This document shows, piece after piece, positions 1-5,966 of a stretch of 6,743 nucleotides of DNA (position 1 is its first letter; each line of letters begins with the position of its first letter). The notes under the pieces are model-generated. The model was not told where the DNA came from. It searched no databases and saw only the letters and a program-made list of their open reading frames with translations. Made by a program: the position numbers and the translations under genes. Origin of the DNA: Verrucomicrobiales bacterium (lineage in GTDB: Bacteria; Verrucomicrobiota; Verrucomicrobiia; Verrucomicrobiales; DEV007); the NCBI GenBank assembly GCA_002708885.1, contig PAPL01000089.1:1-6743 (forward strand), given 5' to 3'.

Positions 1-209
1 TGAGCACAAGAAACCTTCTTAGAAGATGTCAGTAACAGAAACGCACTAAGAACAGTCAAAAACAAACCTGCCAGTAAAGCCTGTATTTGGAAGCTTCCTG
101 CACTAGTTAAATATTTTTCAATTCGGCCAACGATATAAAACCAAATAAAAATCAATCCAAAAGCAAACAGGACTATAGACTGGAATATAATGATTAGACG
201 TTGAGACAT
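1..209 (-). CDS. YcgQ-like (TIGR03943/DUF1980) membrane protein, N-terminal part, runs off the left edge
   Basis: A partial minus-strand gene. An ATG at 207-209 opens a frame that stays open to the window edge, giving 69 complete codons. The protein starts MSQRLIIIFQSIVLFAFGL and has two hydrophobic segments, about residues 5-26 and 43-61. Between them is a short polar stretch (RIEKYLTSAGSFQ) that resembles the helix-RYxxP-helix N-terminus of the YcgQ/TIGR03943 family. It begins 14 bases after the stop of the CEC-motif permease, and this family is known to be encoded beside such permeases, as in Bacillus ycgR-ycgQ. Context and hydropathy together support the call; sequence identity alone would be weak. 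There is no in-frame start further upstream and no Shine-Dalgarno, so translation may be coupled to the permease. The partners probably act together in the membrane; the substrate cannot be read from the sequence. The soluble C-terminal domain lies outside the window. Confidence 0.65.
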   Translation of the reverse strand, partial: MSQRLIIIFQSIVLFAFGLIFIWFYIVGRIEKYLTSAGSFQIQALLAGLFLTVLSAFLLLTSSKKVSCA

Positions 210-223
210 GCGCTTATAATTAT

Positions 224-1171
224 CTAAGTTCCTGGAACGGGAAGATTGCCCCATTGATAAAATAAAATTGCTATAACAATGAAAAGCCCAATTGCCAAAC
301 TAAGAACAAATCTCGGTTTAAAAACGGAACTGTACATAAAAACCAATTTAACATCCATCATTGGACCATAAGTTAAGAATGCAAGCTTAGCTGCTGATGA
401 AAAACTAAGCATCTGCGCTGCTATGAATGCATCTGAAGTACTACATAATGACAAAACAAATGAAAGGAACATCATGGCTGGAATCCCAATTGCATCTGAA
501 GAGCCAAACTGATCTACTAAACCCTGATCAATCTGTGTTCTATAAAGGGCCGTTATCATAACACCGATAACAAAGTACATGCCGACATCTAAGAAATCGC
601 GAGCAGCGGTTCTTAATGCGATCAACAACCTGTCCGGCACTTCTTTCTCTTCCTTTAGAACAACCTCAGTAGATCGAATGTTTTTTGTGTCTGTTTCTAT
701 TTTCTTTAATAGCCCATTACGAAGGATGCTCTTTATTGAAAACTGATGAACCACAATTCCAACAAGAACTGTCACCATATAAGCAACACCTATACGTGAT
801 AATGTCATGAATAACGGATCATTACCCGCAAACGCAGAATAGGTACTTAATGCCACTATCGGGTTAACAATTGGAGCCGAGAGCATATATGTAATGGCAC
901 AAGAAACAGGAAGCCCTTTCTGAACTAGACGTCTAATTACAGGCACTATTGCACATTCACAAACTGGGAATATTGCCCCCAAGAGGCCAGCAAGCGCTAT
1001 GGCTGCATATCTATTCTTAGGCAAGAACCGATCCATCATATTGGATGGAAGATAAGCATCAATGAACCCCGAAATAATTGTGCCCAAAAGAATGTATGGA
1101 GCACCTTCAAAAAGAATTCCAAGGAAGGCAAAATAGAAATCGCCAATTTGACTAGGTTCGGTAAAAGGCAT
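224..1171 (-). CDS. YcgR/YraQ-type permease (ArsP_1/DUF318 family)
   Basis: An integral inner-membrane permease of 315 residues, the usual size for the PF03773 (ArsP_1, formerly DUF318) family. About eight hydrophobic segments are visible, near residues 13-37, 56-75, 90-110, 126-143, 195-210, 228-246, 259-281 and 287-306. A charged, probably cytoplasmic loop lies at about 145-185. The family's two internally related halves show as FPVCECAIVPV (68-78) followed by KGLP and SAPIVNP (98-104), and as SLCSTSDAFIAAQ (241-253) followed by YGPMMD (268-273). The Cys-Glu-Cys at 71-73 sits where ArsP proteins carry CxC, so a thiophilic metal or metalloid substrate is possible but unproven. The next gene looks like YcgQ, and the ycgR-ycgQ pairing reinforces the assignment. 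The ATG at 1169-1171 is preceded only by an AT-rich tract (TTTTAAAAAATA) with no Shine-Dalgarno. Family assignment is firm; the transported species is unknown. Confidence 0.88.
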   Translation of the reverse strand: MPFTEPSQIGDFYFAFLGILFEGAPYILLGTIISGFIDAYLPSNMMDRFLPKNRYAAIALAGLLGAIFPVCECAIVPVIRRLVQKGLPVSCAITYMLSAPIVNPIVALSTYSAFAGNDPLFMTLSRIGVAYMVTVLVGIVVHQFSIKSILRNGLLKKIETDTKNIRSTEVVLKEEKEVPDRLLIALRTAARDFLDVGMYFVIGVMITALYRTQIDQGLVDQFGSSDAIGIPAMMFLSFVLSLCSTSDAFIAAQMLSFSSAAKLAFLTYGPMMDVKLVFMYSSVFKPRFVLSLAIGLFIVIAILFYQWGNLPVPGT

Positions 1172-1240
1172 TATTTTTTAAAAGAGCAAGTGTGCTATCA
1201 TTCCTAAATAGTGCAAGAGAGGTTCTTACAAAAGAAAAGA
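1172..1240 (-). promoter_or_regulatory. Permease leader with imperfect inverted repeat (candidate operator/promoter region)
   Basis: This leader lies between the last sucB terminator hairpin and the permease start, so any dedicated promoter for the permease pair should be here. It contains an imperfect inverted repeat, TGTGCTAT (1191-1198) and ATAGTGCA (1208-1215), with 6 of 8 positions pairing around a 9-base spacer and ending about 20 bases before the ATG. The arrangement would suit a dimeric repressor, but it matches no Zur, Fur or ArsR box I can recall. No convincing -35/-10 pair is visible; the best minus-strand attempt, TTGTAA with TATTTA 15 bases later, is poor. Confidence 0.2.
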
Positions 1241-1269
1241 AATAAAAAAAAGCTAACCAGAAAGCCTTT
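1241..1269 (-). terminator. Rho-independent terminator (second of two after sucB)
   Basis: Read on the minus strand this is AAAGGCT, an 8-base loop TTCTGGTT, then AGCTTTT. It forms a 7-bp stem with one G-U pair (arms at 1263-1269 and 1248-1254), running into a T-rich tract TTTTATTTC. The hairpin plus U-run is the canonical intrinsic layout. It lies about 140 bases past the sucB stop and upstream of the permease leader, so it probably separates the suc genes from the permease pair. Confidence 0.55.
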
Positions 1270-1298
1270 CATTTTTTTATTGCCTTATATAACCCACC

Positions 1299-1328
1299 AA
1301 AACCCAATGAACTGAGTCATTGGGTTTT
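1299..1328 (-). terminator. Perfect 12-bp inverted repeat, probable sucB terminator
   Basis: AAAACCCAATGA (1299-1310) and TCATTGGGTTTT (1317-1328) are exact reverse complements around a 6-base loop. The CCCAATGA core followed by TTTT gives an intrinsic-terminator shape on either strand, although the U-run is short and is followed by GG on the minus strand. It lies about 80 bases beyond the sucB stop, the natural place for the end of the suc transcript. The only genes flanking it are on the minus strand, so that direction is assigned. Confidence 0.7.
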
Positions 1329-1408
1329 AAATTCCAATATCAATTATTTGTTACAAAAACTTGGGAATAAAACAAAAAGACCACCATCCCTTAACTTGTG
1401 CAATAAAA

Positions 1409-2839
1409 TCAGGCTCCGACCAGCAACCTGGCTGGATTTTCCACGCAATCCTTAACTCGTTTCAAAAAAGTAACTGCTTCTTTACCATCAACTATGCGGT
1501 GATCATAGCTGAGTGCGAGATACATCATTGGTCTAATAACCACCTTCCCCTCAACTGCCACAGGCCGCTCAATAATATTATGCATCCCAAGAATGGCTGA
1601 TTGGGGTGGATTTATAATCGGAGTAGAAAGCATCGAACCATATATCCCACCATTAGAAATCGTAAATACGCCACCCTGCAAATCAGCAATCTGTAACTTT
1701 CCTTGATTCGCTCGATATGCGTATTCTGCAATATCCTTCTCAATTTGAGCAAAACTCTTTTGGTCACAATCTCGAATAACCGGTACTACCAACCCCTTTT
1801 CACTCCCAACAGCTACTCCTATATCAAAAAAATGGTTCTGAATAAGATCATTACCATCAATACGCGCATTAATCTGATCCACCTCCTTGAGAGCATCGAC
1901 AACAGCTTTAATGAAAATTGACATAAAACCGATTTTCACTCCGTACTTTGCAACGAAATCTTCCTGCAACTCTTTACGCAATTGCATAACAGAAGACATG
2001 TCACACTCATTGAAGGTAGTCAGAAGTGCCGCATTTTGTTGCGCAGATACAAGATGATCGGCAATCTTTCGCCTGATAGGGGAAAGCGGCTCTCTGGTTA
2101 TGCGCCCTCCTTCTTCTGTAATAGGTCCAGAAGAATTATGATGTGATATTGGCTTAACATTTAAGTCAGGCAAAACCTCTTTTCTTTGAGTGTCCTGAGA
2201 AACAATTGTTTGTTTGTTTGGGGGATCAACTTGTTTTGAAGAACGCAACTTACCTCCGCTATCAATATAAGCTTGTACATCTTTTTTTAATATGGCCCCT
2301 TTCTTTCCACTACCAGTAATCAGCGATAAATCCACACCATTTTCCTTTGCAAGTCTATTAACTACGGGAGAAACGGGAGCCTTGCGATCCAATCTAAGGT
2401 CTCTTTTAATATTTTTAGGAGGCTCTGGATCCGAAGCGATGTTTCCAGCCTCAACAGGTATATCCTGTCTGTGATTATCCCGTGATTCTTGTCTCTTGGT
2501 AAAAGAAATAGGATCCGTTTCTTCTTGATTCCCATCATCTTCATTTGATGAGTCCCGAGCAAGCGTGGGCTGCACCTCTGTCGATGAAGCAGACTGAGAT
2601 AAATCTCCAGTCGTAATTCGACCGACTACAGATCCGATAGAAACCTCTTCTCCTTCAGACGCTAATATTTGTAATGTTCCTGAAGAATCAGCAGTGATCT
2701 CAGTTGAAATCTTATCTGTGTCCAAAGTAAGCAACAAGTCACCGACATTAACAGTATCACCATTATTTTTATGCCACTGAGTGATCAATCCGCTCGATAC
2801 AGACTCTCCCACAGATGGAATCCTAATATCATCACTCAT
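1409..2839 (-). CDS. sucB: 2-oxoglutarate dehydrogenase E2, dihydrolipoyllysine-residue succinyltransferase
   Basis: Forms the core of the cytoplasmic 2-oxoglutarate dehydrogenase complex and moves the succinyl group from its own lipoyl arm to CoA. Domains in order: a biotinyl/lipoyl domain at about 3-78 with the lipoylated lysine expected at K43 (TLDTDKISTE); a peripheral-subunit-binding domain at about 153-192 (SPVVNRLAKENGVDLSLITG and on); and an acyltransferase domain at about 249-474. The catalytic motif YDHRIVDG is at 445-452, with His447 and Asp451 as the expected catalytic pair. The stretch FTISNGGIYGSMLSTPIINP (392-411) and PPQSAILGMH are close to E. coli SucB, which favours the succinyl over the acetyl enzyme, as does the sucA gene directly upstream. 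At 476 residues it is longer than E. coli SucB (about 405). The excess is in two linkers, about 79-152 and 193-248, which are polar and charged rather than Ala/Pro-rich. The ATG follows CTATTTTTATAATTA with no Shine-Dalgarno. Confidence 0.96.
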   Translation of the reverse strand: MSDDIRIPSVGESVSSGLITQWHKNNGDTVNVGDLLLTLDTDKISTEITADSSGTLQILASEGEEVSIGSVVGRITTGDLSQSASSTEVQPTLARDSSNEDDGNQEETDPISFTKRQESRDNHRQDIPVEAGNIASDPEPPKNIKRDLRLDRKAPVSPVVNRLAKENGVDLSLITGSGKKGAILKKDVQAYIDSGGKLRSSKQVDPPNKQTIVSQDTQRKEVLPDLNVKPISHHNSSGPITEEGGRITREPLSPIRRKIADHLVSAQQNAALLTTFNECDMSSVMQLRKELQEDFVAKYGVKIGFMSIFIKAVVDALKEVDQINARIDGNDLIQNHFFDIGVAVGSEKGLVVPVIRDCDQKSFAQIEKDIAEYAYRANQGKLQIADLQGGVFTISNGGIYGSMLSTPIINPPQSAILGMHNIIERPVAVEGKVVIRPMMYLALSYDHRIVDGKEAVTFLKRVKDCVENPARLLVGA

Positions 2840-3002
2840 TAATTATAAAAATAGATACACCAAGTTGTCTTAAAATTCTTTTTGATAATTAAACCATTTT
2901 AAATCAAATACCACTCTTTTGAATCATTTTAGCATTTATTTAGACAAGTCCATTCTGGCATGAATTTACAAATAATCTGAATAATTAACCATCATCAATA
3001 AT
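2840..3002 (-). other. AT-rich sucA-sucB intergenic gap
   Basis: A gap of 163 bases separates the sucA stop from the sucB start, wide for two subunits of one complex. It is strongly AT-rich and holds no credible gene. TTGTCT (2865-2870) and AGACAA (2942-2947) form a long-range inverted repeat that extends to about 9 bp if one base bulges, enclosing about 71 bases. I see no clear promoter and no intrinsic terminator, so co-transcription with sucA is still the simplest reading. Confidence 0.4.
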
Positions 3003-5798
3003 TTAAACACTGAAAGCCTGCTCAATTAGTCTGCGTTGCTCCTCCTTATGAATTGCCTTGGACCCAGTAGCTGTACTTGCACTTCTTTCCCTGCCAGCAT
3101 ACCGGACATTGCCTCTTCCTGCTTCATTCAGTCGTGGACTAATGTAACTCCAAGCCCCCATATTGAGAGGTTCTTCCTGACACCAAACCCATTTTTTATA
3201 TGCTCTTGGATAGCGTTCTATAATTTTTCTAAGCATCTTCCAATGGAATGGATATAGCTGTTCTATGCGAATTATAGCAGTGTTTCTGATTTCATTTTCG
3301 TTTCTATATTTTAATAAATCGTAATAAACTTTGCCCGAACAATAAACAATGCGGGTCACTCGCTCGGGACGGTCGATCAATTGGTCGTCATCAAGCATTT
3401 CGTGAAAGTGCGATCCATCAGAAAAATCACTTTCCTTAGAAATGCATTCCGGATGCCTTAACAGACTCTTTGGAGACATCAAAATCAAAGGCTTGCGTAA
3501 CTTTCTTATGATCTGCCTTCTTAAAACATGAAAATATTGTGCCGGAGTAGTGAGGTTGCAAACTTGCAAATTACCTCCTGCACATAACTGCAAAAATCTT
3601 TCTAGCCTAGCACTTGAATGCTCAGGGCCCTGACCTTCATAGCCGTGAGGAAGAAGCATCACCAAATTTGAAGGCTTCCCCCATTTTGACTCAGCCGAGC
3701 TAATGAACTGATCTATTATGACCTGTGCGCCATTAACAAAATCACCAAATTGAGCCTCCCAGCAAATCAACATTTGAGGAACCATTAAATTATAGCCATA
3801 ATCAAAACCCAAAACACCAGCTTCTGATAATAAACTATTATATGCACAAAAACTGGCCTGGTTCGGGCTAAGATTCTTCAACGGCACATATCTGTTTCTG
3901 TTTTTAGAATCATACAATACACAATGTCGATGACTGAATGTACCGCGACGGACATCCTGACCCGAAAGTCTTACAGGATAACCTGAATCCAATAATGAAG
4001 CGAATGCCAAAGCTTCTGCATGAGCCCAATCATAAGGACTTCCTTCTTCAGTTGCCCTTGCCCGCTTAGCTAAAAACAGTTTTTTTATTTTAGCATTAAT
4101 AGAAAAATCATCAGGAATTTCAGTTAACTTTCTACCTAATCGACGTATTACATTAGTGGGTATACCAGTAGGTATTATTTCATAAGAATATGCATCTTCT
4201 TGGACTTCCGTGGCTGCTCCTCTAAAAGATATCTGCGCATCATTTTCTTTTCCGTCAACCAATTGAAACTCAGAATTTAATCGAGCCTTATATGCATCAC
4301 TGATTTCAGATATTTCATTATCTGAGATTTGCCCTTCGCTCAACAAATAATCCTTGTAGAGTTCAGTAGTGGATTTTTTACTTCGAATAGTGCGGTAGAT
4401 TTTTGGCTGGGTAAAAGCTGGCTCATCCGCCTCATTATGGCCATGACGCCGATAACAAACAATATCGATCACTACATCTCGTCCAAACTTCTGACGATAT
4501 TCGAGAGCAAGCTCTGTCACATATGCAACTTCTAGTGGACTATCTCCATTAACATGAAAAATAGGAGCCTCAATCATCTTTGCAACGTCCGTACAATAAA
4601 CTGATGAACGAGCATCAGAAGGCATTGTAGTAAACCCAATCTGATTATTAATGACTATATGAATTGTTCCACCTGTCCTATATCCTGGTAATTGCGAAAA
4701 ATTCAGCACTTCAGCAACTGAACCCTGTCCAGCAAAAGCGGCATCACCATGTAAAAGTATAGGCAAAACACGACCCCGCTTCTCGGTATCATCAATTAAT
4801 CTCTGTCGAGCCCGAGCCATACCCTCCACTACCGAATTTACAGCCTCCAAATGACTCGGGTTTGGAGCCAGAAAGATATTAACTGACTTCCCATCAATCT
4901 CACGGCAAGTCTCATAGCCAAGATGATATTTCACATCGCCATCTCCACATACTAAATCAGGAACATAATTTTCTGAGAATTCATTAAATAAAACAGATAA
5001 TGGCTTTTGAAGAAAATTCGCCAATACATTCAAACGGCCACGATGAGCCATTCCCATCACAATTTCTTCTACTCCAAAATCAACTCCCTTATAGAGCAGG
5101 GTATTTAAAGACACCAAGGTAGACTCGCCTCCTTCAAGACCAAACCTTTTCTGTGCGACAAATTTTTGATGAAGGTAATTCTCGAATTCCTCAGCTTCGA
5201 CAAGCCAATTCAAAATCGTTTTTCCGTCTGGACATTTAAGAGATGTTGTCAGCGGCCTATTTTCAATGCGATCTCTTAACCAATGTCTGATCTCAGAATT
5301 ATGGATTCCCATATATTCAAAACCTATCTTTCCACAATAAATTTCCTGCAATCTTCCAATCATTGCAGAAAGAGACATGGGCTCGCCATCGGCAAAAAAT
5401 TGACTCGCCACTTGTTCCTCTAAATCTGCCTCATTAAATCCAAATTGATTATAATTAAGTCTAGAATTATCAGGAGGAGAAAGACTCAATGGATCGACCC
5501 ATGCTTCAGTATGCCCAAGAGCCCTATAATTGTATAACAAACTAACGACTCTGGCCCGAAAAACAGGATCAGTCAGAGTAACTCTCAATGAATCGTTTTG
5601 CGGATGACTGACTACTTTTCCACTTTCAGCAGAAGAATCTAAAGATTTTATATCTCTCTCGATTTGCGCCATGCCAAGAGAAAACCCCTCAAAAAATGCA
5701 GCCCAATCAGAATCTACTGACCTTGGGTTATCACGCCAAAGAGCAAATTTCTCATCCAATAAATTTGCGTTAAATCGCGAGGCAATACTGCTGTTCAT
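3003..5798 (-). CDS. sucA: 2-oxoglutarate dehydrogenase E1 (thiamine diphosphate-dependent)
   Basis: Catalyses thiamine-diphosphate-dependent decarboxylation of 2-oxoglutarate and reductive succinylation of the E2 lipoyl group, the committed step of the complex in the TCA cycle. At 931 residues it matches the E. coli enzyme (933). The N-terminal E2-binding segment (about 8-40, with DNPRSVDSDWAAFFEGF) is present. The first transketolase-like domain carries GMAHRGRLNVL (249-259), NPSHLEAVN (313-321) and the cofactor/Mg motif GDAAFAGQG (351-359) ending at NNQ (384-386), then YRRHGHNEADEPAFTQP (449-465). The pyrimidine-binding domain shows RLSGQDVRRGTFSHRH (610-625) and LPHGYEGQGPEHSSARLE (716-733). 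The C-terminal domain ends with WCQEEPLNMGAW (872-883). No expected motif is missing and the frame is intact. sucB follows on the same strand. The ATG at 5796-5798 is chosen because the binding segment begins at once after it; upstream lies only an AT-rich tract (ACTAAACAAATATA) without a Shine-Dalgarno. The alternative names odhA and kgd-like E1 describe the same family. Confidence 0.97.
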   Translation of the reverse strand: MNSSIASRFNANLLDEKFALWRDNPRSVDSDWAAFFEGFSLGMAQIERDIKSLDSSAESGKVVSHPQNDSLRVTLTDPVFRARVVSLLYNYRALGHTEAWVDPLSLSPPDNSRLNYNQFGFNEADLEEQVASQFFADGEPMSLSAMIGRLQEIYCGKIGFEYMGIHNSEIRHWLRDRIENRPLTTSLKCPDGKTILNWLVEAEEFENYLHQKFVAQKRFGLEGGESTLVSLNTLLYKGVDFGVEEIVMGMAHRGRLNVLANFLQKPLSVLFNEFSENYVPDLVCGDGDVKYHLGYETCREIDGKSVNIFLAPNPSHLEAVNSVVEGMARARQRLIDDTEKRGRVLPILLHGDAAFAGQGSVAEVLNFSQLPGYRTGGTIHIVINNQIGFTTMPSDARSSVYCTDVAKMIEAPIFHVNGDSPLEVAYVTELALEYRQKFGRDVVIDIVCYRRHGHNEADEPAFTQPKIYRTIRSKKSTTELYKDYLLSEGQISDNEISEISDAYKARLNSEFQLVDGKENDAQISFRGAATEVQEDAYSYEIIPTGIPTNVIRRLGRKLTEIPDDFSINAKIKKLFLAKRARATEEGSPYDWAHAEALAFASLLDSGYPVRLSGQDVRRGTFSHRHCVLYDSKNRNRYVPLKNLSPNQASFCAYNSLLSEAGVLGFDYGYNLMVPQMLICWEAQFGDFVNGAQVIIDQFISSAESKWGKPSNLVMLLPHGYEGQGPEHSSARLERFLQLCAGGNLQVCNLTTPAQYFHVLRRQIIRKLRKPLILMSPKSLLRHPECISKESDFSDGSHFHEMLDDDQLIDRPERVTRIVYCSGKVYYDLLKYRNENEIRNTAIIRIEQLYPFHWKMLRKIIERYPRAYKKWVWCQEEPLNMGAWSYISPRLNEAGRGNVRYAGRERSASTATGSKAIHKEEQRRLIEQAFSV

Positions 5799-5964
5799 TA
5801 TATTTGTTTAGTAATAAAAATGCAGGAATCCAGCTGGTAAAGAAATTTCATCATAGAAAGTCAAACTCTAATAAAAAATTTAAGGCAATAATGACGTTTT
5901 CGGTTAAACTAATAAGCCTTCCGAACCCCTCTTAATATGCAGTAAATTAGGAAATAGATTTCCA
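5799..5964. promoter_or_regulatory. Divergent intergenic region between sucA and the ABC ATPase gene
   Basis: These 166 bases must hold promoters for both sucA (minus) and the ABC gene (plus), since the genes diverge. For sucA the best minus-strand elements are TTGACT at 5859-5864, a good -35, but with only TTTACC 17 bases on, and a TATGAT -10-like hexamer at 5850-5855 with a poor -35. Neither is convincing. No good plus-strand pair is visible. Short palindromes CCAGCTGG (5830-5837) and GAAATTTC (5842-5849) occur near the sucA side. Confidence 0.35.
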
Positions 5965-5966
5965 AT
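5946..5966 (+). promoter_or_regulatory. Shine-Dalgarno-like AGGAAA inside a small hairpin at the ABC gene start
   Basis: AGGAAA (5949-5954) ends 10 bases before the ATG at 5965 and is the only Shine-Dalgarno-like site among the five starts. GGAAA (5950-5954) and TTTCC (5959-5963) pair around a TAGA loop. With one bulged A the stem extends by three pairs (ATT with AAT) and covers the AT of the start codon. It could modulate initiation, but the stem is short and AT-rich. Confidence 0.35.

Noticed and set aside
1361..1600. Plus-strand open frame of 79 codons
   Set aside because: It lies mostly antisense to the conserved catalytic C-terminus of sucB, shows no recognisable domain and has low-complexity antisense composition. 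It is a shadow of the real gene.
2206..2220. TTTG tetranucleotide run inside sucB
   Set aside because: There are fewer than four copies and it lies in a linker-coding region. That is too short to argue for phase variation.
2282..2288. Seven-base homopolymer (A on the coding strand) at LKKD in sucB, a possible slippery site
   Set aside because: The downstream frame encodes the full conserved catalytic domain without a shift, and no stimulatory structure or useful alternative frame is evident.
2362..2562. Minus-strand 66-codon frame inside sucB in another reading frame
   Set aside because: It overlaps the low-constraint E2 linker and subunit-binding domain, has a basic, Leu/Ile-rich random-looking composition, no SD and no known family.
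2929..2961. Ten-codon minus-strand ORF (MPEWTCLNKC) in the sucA-sucB gap
   Set aside because: It is far too short to support as a gene, has no ribosome-binding site, and a frame this size is expected by chance in 163 bases.
4329..4535. Plus-strand 68-codon frame antisense to sucA
   Set aside because: It is antisense to the highly conserved YRRHGHNEADEP region of SucA, so its openness follows from codon constraint on the other strand.
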